A stretch of DNA of 64,000 bases, from contig JACKOB010000003.1 in assembly GCA_024234575.1 (NCBI GenBank), positions 62,001 to 126,000 on the forward strand. The letters are read 5' to 3'. Below, one piece after another: positions 1 through 13,274 of this stretch. Positions within the stretch are counted from its first letter, which is position 1; the number at the start of each line of letters is the position of its first letter. Below the pieces are notes generated by a model. The model was not told the DNA's origin, did not search any database, and saw only the letters and a program-made list of their open reading frames with translations. The translations under genes and the position numbers were made by a program. The stretch comes from Hahellaceae bacterium. Its GTDB lineage: Bacteria; Pseudomonadota; Gammaproteobacteria; Pseudomonadales; Oleiphilaceae.

Positions 1-1
1 C

Positions 2-736
2 TGCGGTAGCGCTGAGTACGATACGGACGACGACACCGATGTTATCGAATGGCTAAGTCGGCAACGTATGTCTCACCGAGTCATCGGCAGCGTGGCGTCA
101 GCAACGCGATTGCTGGCTAAGGCGGGTATTCTTAATGGCGCAAAATCGAGCTTACATGGGCGGGACTTTAAAGAACTACAGGCGCTTTATCCCCGGGTTA
201 TTTTATCGACAGATGTCTTTTCTTTTGATCGCAACAAGCTGACTTGTCGCGGAGGTTCAGCGGCCCTGGATATGATGGTTTTCTATTTGGGGCGCTGTTT
301 CGGCGTTGAACTGGCAGAAGCTATTTCACGCTACTTTGTACAGATAAGGGTGGGGGGCTGGTCACCAACGCCCCGTAAAGAGCTGTCATCCCGTGATGTG
401 CTGGAACAGCCGAAGCTGGCAGAAGCGCTTGAATTAATGGAAAACAACATCGAAGAGCCGTTGACCACCGATGACCTGGCCTATCATGTTGGTATCTCCC
501 GCAGACAACTAGAACGGCTGTTCAAGCGGCACCTGGACACAGTGCCTTCTCGTTATTACCTGCAATATCGCTTAGAAAAAGGACGGGCGCAGTTACTTCA
601 GTCAGTCGATTCGATCAGTGCAATTGCATTGGCCTGCGGCTTTTCGTCTGGCGCACATTTCAGTACTTCCTATCGTAACTTTTTTGGACTGTCACCCAGC
701 GAAGAGCGACAGCAGATCAAAAGCCCAAATGATTGA
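2..736 (+). CDS. argR: ArgR-like AraC/GlxA-family transcriptional regulator (5' partial)
   Basis: The reading frame is open to the left edge, so the N-terminus lies outside the window; an internal ATG at 68 is not the real start. The visible part is the end of a DJ-1/PfpI-like GlxA sensor domain followed by two AraC-type helix-turn-helix motifs (LAYHVGISRRQLERLFKRH, then the second HTH around ALACGFSSGAHFSTSYRNFF). This layout and its place directly upstream of the ast operon match ArgR of Pseudomonas, the arginine-responsive activator of aru and aot genes. Candidate ArgR half-sites are present downstream at 794-835 and upstream of aotP. The function as arginine regulator is inferred from context and family; the domain assignment is secure. 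Confidence 0.85.
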   Translation, partial: CGSAEYDTDDDTDVIEWLSRQRMSHRVIGSVASATRLLAKAGILNGAKSSLHGRDFKELQALYPRVILSTDVFSFDRNKLTCRGGSAALDMMVFYLGRCFGVELAEAISRYFVQIRVGGWSPTPRKELSSRDVLEQPKLAEALELMENNIEEPLTTDDLAYHVGISRRQLERLFKRHLDTVPSRYYLQYRLEKGRAQLLQSVDSISAIALACGFSSGAHFSTSYRNFFGLSPSEERQQIKSPND

Positions 737-793
737 GCAATATTCAGTTATTGATCGAAAAGGTAGAGCAATAACGATTAGTGTTAACGGCAA

Positions 794-835
794 TCGCACA
801 ATTCTGTAAGCAGGTGTCGCAAATCAGAATTCATT
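794..835 (+). promoter_or_regulatory. candidate ArgR tandem half-sites upstream of astC
   Basis: The Pseudomonas ArgR half-site is TGTCGC-N8-AA-N5, arranged as direct repeats of 21 bp. At 815 there is a perfect TGTCGC, followed after 8 bases by AT instead of AA. The preceding 21 bp unit at 794 starts TCGCAC (3 of 6 matches) and has AA in the right place; the two units agree at 11 of 21 positions. It lies about 130 bp upstream of astC. It is weaker than the site upstream of aotP and rests on sequence only. Confidence 0.45.
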
Positions 836-958
836 TACATCCCTCGTTACCTAGAATAGAGTCTGAAACTGACGGTGCGCTTGCGCTTGTTAGAGCGTCT
901 GGGTTATCGGATACAAGGATCGTCCAGTCAGGAATTTTAGTAAATAAAAGGTGAATGA

Positions 959-2188
<1,230 letters not shown>

Positions 2189-2230
2189 GTTAAGCGAGGT
2201 TTTTTTCTGGATACTCCCGGGGAGAGTGGT

Positions 2231-3241
2231 ATGTTATGTGTTCGTCCTGTTAGTCATTCTGACTTAACATCTATTGAGAAACTGATGGCACAAAGCGAAC
2301 TGAGAAGTTCGACCCTGCCACTCGACCGGGATCGTCTGAGTGAAAAAATAGAGAGCTCGGTCAATTCTTTTGCGGGCAGCATTGAAGAAGGCAGAGAGCG
2401 ATTTTTATTTGTGCTCGAAGATCTGGCAACCGGCGAAATACTGGGTACCTCCGGTATTGATGCCTGTGCCGGTAATGGCGGGCCTTTTTATAATTATCGT
2501 TCGGATGAGTTGATCCACTCTTCCCACACGTTAAATGTCTTCAACAAAGTGCCGGTGCTTTATCTCACCCATGAACTTACCGGAAAAACCCTGCTCTGTT
2601 CTTTTACGCTTGGTGCAGCCCTGCGCGAAACACCCGCCTTCGAGTTGCTGTCGCGGGCGCGCTTTCTTTTTATCCGGCAATTTCAAGAGCGGTTTAACGA
2701 TCGCATCATTGTTGAGATACAGGGTGTACAAGACGATAAAGGACAGTCACCTTTTTGGGATAGTTTAGGTCGACACTTTTTTAACATGGATTTCGCAACG
2801 GCTGATTATTACTCCAGCATCAAAAGTAAAACCTTTATTGCAGAGATGATGCCGCCTCACCCTATTTATGTGCCACTGCTTACGCCTGCAGCACGCGAAG
2901 TGATGAGCAAGCATCACCCAGGAACTGAATCGACTTGCCAGATGTTGGCAAGAGAAGGTTTTTCGGTGAGCAATTATATCGATATTTTTGATGGCGGACC
3001 GACACTTGAGGCACGCATTAAACACATCAGCACGATTAAAAATGCCAAGTGTAAACAGATAAAGAAAAGCGACAGTGGCTTTGGTATGAAATACCTGATT
3101 TCCAATAATCGCTTCAGCGATTTCCGCTGTGTTATCGGCCAGACCACCGACGGGTTAGGTGACATTATTCGTTTGCACTCCAAGACTGCAGAGAGCCTCG
3201 CGGTGGATGATGGCGATACCGTGTCGTTTGTCGCGTTGTAA
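2231..3241 (+). CDS. aruF: arginine N-succinyltransferase, alpha subunit
   Basis: AstA-family protein of 336 residues. It catalyses the first AST step, arginine plus succinyl-CoA to N2-succinylarginine. The family signature is seen around 180-220: PFWDSLGRHFF, then FIAEMMPPHPIYVPLL. The next gene is a paralogue with the same motifs, so the enzyme is probably the AruF/AruG heteromer known in Pseudomonas rather than the single AstA of E. coli. Start ATG 2231 follows GGGGAGAG at a normal distance, 42 bp after astC. Confidence 0.95.
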   Translation: MLCVRPVSHSDLTSIEKLMAQSELRSSTLPLDRDRLSEKIESSVNSFAGSIEEGRERFLFVLEDLATGEILGTSGIDACAGNGGPFYNYRSDELIHSSHTLNVFNKVPVLYLTHELTGKTLLCSFTLGAALRETPAFELLSRARFLFIRQFQERFNDRIIVEIQGVQDDKGQSPFWDSLGRHFFNMDFATADYYSSIKSKTFIAEMMPPHPIYVPLLTPAAREVMSKHHPGTESTCQMLAREGFSVSNYIDIFDGGPTLEARIKHISTIKNAKCKQIKKSDSGFGMKYLISNNRFSDFRCVIGQTTDGLGDIIRLHSKTAESLAVDDGDTVSFVAL

Positions 3242-3330
3242 ATTCGTATCTGTAGAAAAAGTAGCGGTCATAAAGCCTGTGCTTTTTTGGCTAGTCGACG
3301 CAAATGCCAGGCGCAAATGAGGATACCACT

Positions 3331-7207
<3,877 letters not shown>

Positions 7208-7258
7208 GCGCGGAATGTAGAGCGCTCGGCAAGTCTACAGCTCCCCCTAGCTCCCACA

Positions 7259-7310
7259 CCGTTCGTCCCGAGCTTGTCGAAGGATAGTTCGACAGGCTCA
7301 CCACGAACGG
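7259..7310. repeat. imperfect palindromic intergenic repeat
   Basis: Two 23-nt arms (7259-7281 and 7288-7310) pair at 19 of 23 positions around a 6-nt loop; the left arm begins CCGTTCGTCCCGAGCTTGTC and the right arm ends CACGAACGG. The motif resembles the CGTTCGT...GAGCTTGTCGAAGG type of palindrome that is widespread in proteobacterial intergenic DNA. It may act as a transcript-end hairpin for astB. Only one copy is seen in this window. Confidence 0.7.
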
Positions 7311-7502
7311 GGAAGACGACATAAACACAAAGCGCACGCAAAGAGGTCGAATGGCACGTAATTAAGGTAGCCAGGGGTGTTGTCCAGTGATCAAAAAATA
7401 TTCATTACGACCTCAATTTGCCACCGGTTACAGTTTAGGTATGGATTTGTGAAAAAGTATTTCAAGCTAAATAAAGTAAGAGCCTCGGCCCCTGAGCGCA
7501 CG

Positions 7503-8525
7503 ATGCTTAGGTTGATTATGTTGATAAGTATCAGCGTTGTTTCTGCCTGTGGGTTTAAGGATGGGGAGGGGTTAGAAGCACACTTAAAAACCTTTGATCA
7601 TATTCTGACTGATCAATACATATGGGGTTATGGGACCGGTGGGATTTATTGGGTTTCTAATAACGAGATTGTTCTTGAAGCACATATAAAGAACAAGCGG
7701 GGGGAATTTGATCGAGGGCTCTATCAAGTAGATATACGAGATGGCTCCTTTCTTAAAGTAGTGGATGTGCCTGAGAAGGGACCGTTTTTTTACATATATT
7801 GCTTCGATGGGAAAACGCTAAATGTAATGAGGTCAAGGGGCACTTTCACACAAACCAACCCTGTGAATGGCTATCAAGTAGAAATTCGTGATAAGGGTGA
7901 ACTAGATGGGCGTAATGATTACAGCGCTTTTCGGTGCGGATTTGTTGAAAATCCGTTTGAGACTCCCGGTTTTAAACCGCTTCGTAAAGGTGATGGTTAT
8001 TTAAGATTCCACACCGACCAAAACAATGAGATGCATGTCTATATGGCAGATGAGACCGGCATAAATGTTAAAAAGCTGATTAGTCAAAAAGAAGTCAGAA
8101 AGGGAAGTCCTGTTGGTTTGTTTTCCATCAAGTACTACCTCGAAAGTAAAAATGCTTACTTTGGGTATTCACCTTGGGGAAGTAGCAATTGTACAGAATT
8201 ATGGTGGTTGTATCGTGAAGATAGGAGAGTTGAGCATAAACAGCTTTGTTTAGGTAAAAAGGCATTTGGCTCGAGAGTTATACATAGCTTAAACGGTGCT
8301 TTGTATCTTGAGCATCATACAGATGAAAAAGGTCAACCGAAAAGCTATGTCCTTTTTAAGGAAGGAGAATTATCTGTAGAGAAGGAGAAAATCAGGGGGT
8401 CGTCTGTATCACCAGACGGGTGCAAAGTGGCATATGCCGTTGATAATGATAATGCACCTGTCCGCCAGAAATTGAAACTGTTTAACTACTGCGATTATAA
8501 GGAAAAGGGAGCAAACTCAAAATGA
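7503..8525 (+). CDS. hypothetical lipoprotein
   Basis: I do not recognise this family. From ATG 7503 the product is 340 residues and opens with a short lipoprotein signal, MLRLIMLISISVVSAC, with lipobox V-S-A-C at residues 13-16. An in-frame GTG at 7449, preceded by AGG, would add 18 residues, and the frame is open back to 7377. The rest is soluble, rich in Lys and aromatic residues, and near the end has a VSPDGCKVAYAVD stretch like a TolB/WD-type beta-propeller blade, so a beta-propeller is possible. Base use is AT-richer than the flanking ast genes and it interrupts the arginine cluster, suggesting later acquisition. It overlaps a 17-codon remnant at 8522. Confidence 0.7.
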   Translation: MLRLIMLISISVVSACGFKDGEGLEAHLKTFDHILTDQYIWGYGTGGIYWVSNNEIVLEAHIKNKRGEFDRGLYQVDIRDGSFLKVVDVPEKGPFFYIYCFDGKTLNVMRSRGTFTQTNPVNGYQVEIRDKGELDGRNDYSAFRCGFVENPFETPGFKPLRKGDGYLRFHTDQNNEMHVYMADETGINVKKLISQKEVRKGSPVGLFSIKYYLESKNAYFGYSPWGSSNCTELWWLYREDRRVEHKQLCLGKKAFGSRVIHSLNGALYLEHHTDEKGQPKSYVLFKEGELSVEKEKIRGSSVSPDGCKVAYAVDNDNAPVRQKLKLFNYCDYKEKGANSK

Positions 8526-8575
8526 ACGAAACGGAATTTTTAACGGCGTTTAATTCAGCTACAAAATGGTCGTAA
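8522..8575 (+). pseudogene. 17-codon gene-start remnant coupled to the lipoprotein gene
   Basis: An ATG at 8522 overlaps the stop of the preceding lipoprotein gene in an ATGA junction and reads MNETEFLTAFNSATKWS before a TAA. Such overlaps mark translationally coupled operon genes, so this looks like the first codons of a lost or truncated second gene. It could also be chance. No continuation is visible in the other frames of the 85 bp before astE. Confidence 0.35.
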
Positions 8576-8660
8576 TGAATATTCTTTGACCACTAAAAAA
8601 TACCACCTAGCCCCCTTAAGTATGTGCCATTCCATGACACCCCCATTTTGCAGGGAAGCC

Positions 8661-9680
8661 TTAAGCTGGCTTAATCAGTAACCCCGCGCGCTGCCCGGGT
8701 TCAACTTTGCTATTAGGGAACACTATATACTGTGGCGACCCTTCTACCCTGTACGATTGCCTGTTATCACGCCAAACTTCATAACCGTCGTCAAATGCTG
8801 AGAAATTAGCGATATCTTCCGGAATGTTTAGTGTAAAGGTATCCCCTGTATTGATGATTTCGTGGCAAACATAAAATATCTGCACCTTGCAATTTTCGTT
8901 AGGTGTCGCCGGGGTTGCTAGATTCGTCATTGGCGTGTCTGCACTGATTAACGCAGTGAGCACATTTTCCAGTTTGCTTAATCGGCGGGGGTCATTTTTG
9001 CCAAACGGTTTCACTTTTCCCAACTCTACGGTAAAACTCTCACCTTTTAATACTGATGAGGTAAAAGCAGAGTAAGTGGACGATGGCTTGTTTTGAATCA
9101 GAATGGCTTCAACGCCTGCGTTGCTAAGTAGCTGCTTTTGCGATGCTGGAAGCGCTCGCCCGGCAACAAAAGGGTAAAGGGCAAATTTCTCTATGGCAGA
9201 GTCACGAATCGCCGTGTGCAGGTCGTAGTGCGTAAAATCGGGGTAGCGGTTGGCAAAATCTACCGAAATTTGCATGATTTCCTGTGCTCTTGCCGGTTCA
9301 GTTTCGGCGACCTGAGAGGATGTAAGTATCGAGGTGGTAAACAGCCGGTTGAGATTGGTGGTTAAAAAACGTTTTTGTACCCGCATCGCTGGCAGATGAC
9401 CAAAGACGATTAACACCGGTATACGAACCTTTTGGCGGCCATCAGCGATGGCGCTAAGCAGTCTGTCTAGCAACTCGATTGGGCCGGTTTCGTTGCCGTG
9501 GATGCCGGCGCTTAGCATTAACGCGGGGGTGTTCGCCTCGGCTTGCAGGGGCAGTATTTCAACAATACCTGCCCCTCGTGTGCGGATTTGGCAACCTGAG
9601 GTGGTGATCTCAAATGGGGTGTCAGGATGATCACTAAGACAGAGTGCTAAAAAGGTTGTGTGGTTGGCAAATAGACTCAT
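8661..9680 (-). CDS. astE: succinylglutamate desuccinylase
   Basis: Zinc-dependent AstE/aspartoacylase-family hydrolase of 339 residues; it splits N-succinylglutamate to glutamate and succinate, the last AST step. The zinc motif GIHGNE is near residue 60, a third ligand is likely the His in HYDLHTAI, and the catalytic Glu lies in FTVELGKVKPFG. It sits 32 bp after aotM at the end of the arginine-uptake operon and on the opposite strand to the other ast genes. In Pseudomonas a related aotO gene occupies a similar position, but this protein matches true AstE in length and motifs. Confidence 0.92.
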   Translation of the reverse strand: MSLFANHTTFLALCLSDHPDTPFEITTSGCQIRTRGAGIVEILPLQAEANTPALMLSAGIHGNETGPIELLDRLLSAIADGRQKVRIPVLIVFGHLPAMRVQKRFLTTNLNRLFTTSILTSSQVAETEPARAQEIMQISVDFANRYPDFTHYDLHTAIRDSAIEKFALYPFVAGRALPASQKQLLSNAGVEAILIQNKPSSTYSAFTSSVLKGESFTVELGKVKPFGKNDPRRLSKLENVLTALISADTPMTNLATPATPNENCKVQIFYVCHEIINTGDTFTLNIPEDIANFSAFDDGYEVWRDNRQSYRVEGSPQYIVFPNSKVEPGQRAGLLIKPA

Positions 9681-9712
9681 GTAGGTCGCCTGGATAACTG
9701 CGGGTCGGGCTG

Positions 9713-10444
9713 TCAGCTTAGTGGTCGCAGGTGCGCCAGCATGTTTTTCTCTAATTGCTTAAAGACGTAAATAATTAAAAAGGTTAAGAGCAAATAGAGC
9801 ATAGCAACAAAGAAAAACGCTTCGAACGGCGCATAATACTTCGAGTAAACATCCCGCGCTGCACCGGTTAAATCAACGATAGTTACCACACTCGCAATGG
9901 AACTGGCATGCAACATAAAGATAACTTCGTTACTGTAAGCAGGTAGTGCACGACGAAAGGCGCTGGGTAATAAAATGCGTTTAATGGTGACAAAGCGCGA
10001 CATACCATAGGCCTTGGCTGCTTCTATTTCACCTCGTGGGGTGGCAATGATTGCGCCTCTGAGAATTTCAGTGGTGTAAGCCGCCGTATTGAGGGTAAAG
10101 GCTAGAAGGGTGGGGTACAGCGCATTTTTTGCAAGTGGCCAAAAAATCGATTCTTGTATGCCGTTTATGAAAATCACACCGTAGTAAATAACGTAAAGCT
10201 GCACCAGTAAGGGGGTGCCGCGAAAAATATAGGTATAAAACCAGATAGGGCCAGAGATCCACTTACGTGATGAGGTTCTTAATACCGCCAGGGGAACCGA
10301 GAAAACCAACCCGATAACCAGCGAGATAAAAACCAGCTGACAAGTCACAACAAAACCATCCCAATAGGTTAGTAGCGTGCTGGTGTTAAATATCTGGTTT
10401 TGGTCAAGCAAGTTAGTTAGTTGTTCAAACATACTGCTGCTCAC
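9713..10444 (-). CDS. aotM: arginine/ornithine ABC transporter permease AotM
   Basis: Inner-membrane permease of 243 residues in the HisM/ArtM family with about five membrane helices. The EAA loop that contacts the ATPase is visible as EAAKAYGMSRFVTIKRILLPSAFRRALPAY in the middle-to-C-terminal part. It forms the heteromeric channel with AotQ for arginine or ornithine import. It is fourth in aotP-aotJ-aotQ-aotM-astE. Substrate is inferred from the linked AST genes and the ArgR-type operator upstream. Confidence 0.92.
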   Translation of the reverse strand: MSSSMFEQLTNLLDQNQIFNTSTLLTYWDGFVVTCQLVFISLVIGLVFSVPLAVLRTSSRKWISGPIWFYTYIFRGTPLLVQLYVIYYGVIFINGIQESIFWPLAKNALYPTLLAFTLNTAAYTTEILRGAIIATPRGEIEAAKAYGMSRFVTIKRILLPSAFRRALPAYSNEVIFMLHASSIASVVTIVDLTGAARDVYSKYYAPFEAFFFVAMLYLLLTFLIIYVFKQLEKNMLAHLRPLS

Positions 10445-10532
10445 TGTTGCAATGAATTTTCGGGTTCGACATTTGCGCCTGCTGCTGTTTTTTCTTTAAC
10501 AACAAGCATGCTGGTTTTCTTGGCAACGCAGG

Positions 10533-11234
10533 CTAATGCTTTAGTACCCCAACGCTATATTTAGCATCCAGCTTCTTAATGATGAATTCAGAAATCCAGG
10601 TTAGTAACAAATAAACGGTAACAACCGGAATAAAAAACTTAAACGGAGCATGCTCAGCCTTCGATGCTTCTGTGGCAACCCGCACCATGTCAGTAAGGCC
10701 GATGACGGATACAAGGGCTGTTGTTTTAAGTAAAACCTGCCAGTTATTGCCAAGGCCTGGGAGCGCATGACGCATCATCAGAGGGAAGGATATATGTAAA
10801 AAAATCTGTCCACGGGACATACCGTAAGCCTTTCCCGCTTCAATCTGGCCGTTGTCCACCGCTAAAAACGCACCCCGAAAAGTTTCTGTCATGTATGCGC
10901 CATAGATAAAACCGATCGTGATGACGCCGGCGATAAATTCGTTTACGTTGATAAAGTAGTCAATCTCGTAATTGTCATAGAGGTATTCGAAAAATATATT
11001 CAGCGCCTGTTGGCCACCGAAAAATATAATAAACATCATAACCAGATCGGGTACGCCGCGAATGATGGTGGTATAGAGGGTGGCAAATCCCTTCCAAAAT
11101 GGATTGTGCGAAAGTTTGGCTGTGGCCCCCAAAAGCCCAAGCGCCACAGCCAGGAATAACGATAAAAACGCCACCTGCATTGTAACCCAGGCGCCTTTTA
11201 GTAATTCGGGGCCATAACCGGCAAAATCCAACAT
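10533..11234 (-). CDS. aotQ: arginine/ornithine ABC transporter permease AotQ
   Basis: HisQ/ArtQ-family inner-membrane permease of 233 residues. It has the paired EAA motif (IEAGKAYGMSRGQIFLHISF) and a GTxxRGxPxL-like region (TIIRGVPDLVMMF). Together with AotM it makes the translocation pore of the basic amino acid importer. A strong intrinsic terminator lies between aotJ and this gene, so it is probably expressed below the level of the binding protein. Confidence 0.92.
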   Translation of the reverse strand: MLDFAGYGPELLKGAWVTMQVAFLSLFLAVALGLLGATAKLSHNPFWKGFATLYTTIIRGVPDLVMMFIIFFGGQQALNIFFEYLYDNYEIDYFINVNEFIAGVITIGFIYGAYMTETFRGAFLAVDNGQIEAGKAYGMSRGQIFLHISFPLMMRHALPGLGNNWQVLLKTTALVSVIGLTDMVRVATEASKAEHAPFKFFIPVVTVYLLLTWISEFIIKKLDAKYSVGVLKH

Positions 11235-11267
11235 AGACTATCTCGTGGTTAATCGTTTAACTCGATG

Positions 11268-11296
11268 AAAAAAGGGATAGCACAGACTATCCCTTT
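11268..11296 (-). terminator. intra-operon terminator after aotJ
   Basis: On the minus strand a 10-bp perfect stem (AAAGGGATAG / CTATCCCTTT) with a 6-nt loop runs directly into a TTTTTT tract. It sits between aotJ and aotQ. Partial termination here would raise binding protein over permease, a common arrangement for ABC importers. Confidence 0.85.
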
Positions 11297-11305
11297 CTGT
11301 TGGTC

Positions 11306-12064
11306 TTAAATTTTAATGTCGTACTTAAAGTACTTATTCATAATGGCATCATATGTGCCGTCGTTCTTCAGCTTCTTTAATGAGGCGTTAAATTTCTCCG
11401 CCAGGTCGGTATCGCGCTTGCGGAAGGCAACGCCAACTCCCTGACCGACTTTAACGTTTCCGCCAATTACTGCGTAGGCCGCATCATCAATAATGGTTTG
11501 CTCACCTACCGGATAGTCGAGGAAAACCAAATCCAGACGGCCGCCTTTCAGGTCAAGCACCAGGTCATCGGCTGTGGTATAACGCTTGATGTCGACAACA
11601 TCACCAAAGTTTTCACTCACATAGTTATCTTGTAACGTGCCGCGTTGTACGCCAACCGTTTTTCCTTTTAGGGCCGCTTCGCTGGTAACATCAAGGGATT
11701 TTTGATCGGCTTTACCAAACCACGCAGAGGGCGTGTTGTAGTAGCCTTCAGAGAAAAGAACTTTTTCTGCACGCTCTTCTGTGATCGACATAGAAGACAT
11801 GATGGCATCGTATTTACGCGCTAATAAACCCGGGATAATGCCATCCCATGCTTGTGGTATCCACTCACATTTTGCCCCAATATCTTTGCACACGGCATTG
11901 CCCAGATCTACCTCAAACCCTGTAAGGGTGCCGTCCGGGTTTTTATATTCAAAAGGCTCGTAGGGCACATCCACCGCTATTTTAATTTCTTTCCAATCTT
12001 TTGCCATGGCGCCTGATGCTGCCAGAGACAGGGCACAACTTACCGCCACCAATAATTTTTTCAT
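11306..12064 (-). CDS. aotJ: arginine/ornithine periplasmic binding protein AotJ
   Basis: Periplasmic amino-acid binding protein (SBP_bac_3, HisJ/ArtJ type) of 252 residues with a classic signal peptide, MKKLLVAVSCALSLAASGAMA, cleaved before KDWKEIKI. Family motifs include the VPYEPFEYKNPDGTLTGFEVDL start of lobe one and FRKRDTDLAEKFNASLKKLK near the C-terminus. It captures arginine or ornithine for AotQMP. It follows aotP by 112 bp and precedes a strong terminator. Confidence 0.93.
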   Translation of the reverse strand: MKKLLVAVSCALSLAASGAMAKDWKEIKIAVDVPYEPFEYKNPDGTLTGFEVDLGNAVCKDIGAKCEWIPQAWDGIIPGLLARKYDAIMSSMSITEERAEKVLFSEGYYNTPSAWFGKADQKSLDVTSEAALKGKTVGVQRGTLQDNYVSENFGDVVDIKRYTTADDLVLDLKGGRLDLVFLDYPVGEQTIIDDAAYAVIGGNVKVGQGVGVAFRKRDTDLAEKFNASLKKLKNDGTYDAIMNKYFKYDIKI

Positions 12065-12176
12065 GCTTTGTTCTCCACAGGGTTACTCTTGTTGTTTTTA
12101 GGGTTAGCAATACCTAGCGGCATTGGGTCTGGTTTAAAACGAGGCGGTGAAGTAATCAAAGCCCCACTGCAAATGT

Positions 12177-12947
12177 TTAATACTTTGGTGCTAAAAACTG
12201 CTTCATTCTTTCTGAGTCGGGGTTGTCAAATACTTTTTGTGGCGAGCCGTGCTCTTCGATGACGCCTTGATGCAAAAACACCACTTGTGTTGATACATCC
12301 CGGGCAAAAGCCATTTCATGGGTAACGACGATCATTGTGCGCCCTTCATCAGCGAGGCTGTGCATGACACGCAGTACCTCTCCTACAAGCTCTGGGTCGA
12401 GGGCAGAGGTTGGTTCGTCAAACAGCATCACTTCGGGGTCCATTGCCAGGGCCCGGGCAATGGCGGCACGCTGTTGCTGGCCGCCGGACATCTGTGCCGG
12501 GTAATAATCTTTGCGGTCGAGAATGCCGACTTTATCGAGCAAGTGTTCTGCTTTTGCTATTGCTTCGCGCCGTTTAACCCCCAGCACATGAATGGGGGCT
12601 TCGATGATGTTCTCTAATACCGTCATGTGAGACCACAGGTTGAAGCTTTGGAAAACCATCGACAATCGTGCGCGGATTCGTTCTACCTGCTGCGCATCAG
12701 CTGGTTTACGGTTGCCTTTTTTGTCGGTGGTAAAGCGAATGGGGTCACCGTGCACAATGATTTCGCCCTGTGTCGGTATTTCGAGCAGATTGATACAGCG
12801 TAGAAAGGTGCTTTTTCCTGAGCCGGAAGAGCCTATCATTGAGATGACATCGCCTTTATGTGCCTCGATTGAAACGCCCTTAAGCACCTCGTTTTCATTG
12901 AACGTTTTATGAAGGTCTTGTACTACCAGCGGGGCAATATCAGCCAT
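12177..12947 (-). CDS. aotP: arginine/ornithine ABC transporter ATP-binding protein AotP
   Basis: ABC ATPase of 256 residues of the HisP type. It shows Walker [10 protein letters not shown] at 39-47, signature MSGGQQQR, Walker [13 protein letters not shown] and the switch His in VVTHEM. It energises the AotQM permease. It is the first gene of the minus-strand operon, preceded by an AAGGAG ribosome site 7-8 bases before its ATG and by a candidate tandem ArgR operator about 100-145 bp upstream. In Pseudomonas aotP comes last, so the gene order differs. Confidence 0.93.
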   Translation of the reverse strand: MADIAPLVVQDLHKTFNENEVLKGVSIEAHKGDVISMIGSSGSGKSTFLRCINLLEIPTQGEIIVHGDPIRFTTDKKGNRKPADAQQVERIRARLSMVFQSFNLWSHMTVLENIIEAPIHVLGVKRREAIAKAEHLLDKVGILDRKDYYPAQMSGGQQQRAAIARALAMDPEVMLFDEPTSALDPELVGEVLRVMHSLADEGRTMIVVTHEMAFARDVSTQVVFLHQGVIEEHGSPQKVFDNPDSERMKQFLAPKY

Positions 12948-13050
12948 CCGGAAACTCTCCTTACCTGTTTTGGACCGTCACTATGGCCGCTGAAATCACT
13001 TAGTGTCTGGTTACTGATTTTTAATGAAAAAGGCGTCATAGAGCAATAGC

Positions 13051-13092
13051 AAATATTACATTTCTGAGACTCACCGTTTCACATTGGCGACA
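13051..13092 (-). promoter_or_regulatory. tandem ArgR-type operator upstream of aotP
   Basis: Read on the minus strand, 13092-13072 is TGTCGC, 8 bases, AA, 5 bases: an exact match to the Pseudomonas ArgR half-site TGTCGC-N8-AA-N5. The next 21 bp, 13071-13051, read AGTCTC (4 of 6) with AA again at the exact position. Two half-sites in direct 21-bp register is the known ArgR operator layout. The regulator at the left end of the window is the likely ligand. The remaining intergenic DNA between 12948 and 13274 shows no gene. Confidence 0.65.
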
Positions 13093-13274
13093 ATCACCCC
13101 GATTAGGAGCAAATGCAGCGCCCTCAGTATAGTTCAGCAGGCGGGAAGCTGCCTTTTTTCTTGTTTCTAAAAATAGACTCAGCTAAGGCGTAAATTGCAT
13201 ATTAGGCTAAGATTTTTTCGCATGCGCTGTTATTATTTCCGTTTAATATTCGCCTGGTATCTTCAACCCTGCGA

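Noticed and set aside
9713..12947. Histidine or lysine-type importer
   Set aside because: The family alone would allow it, but the linked ast genes and ArgR-type operator favour arginine/ornithine.
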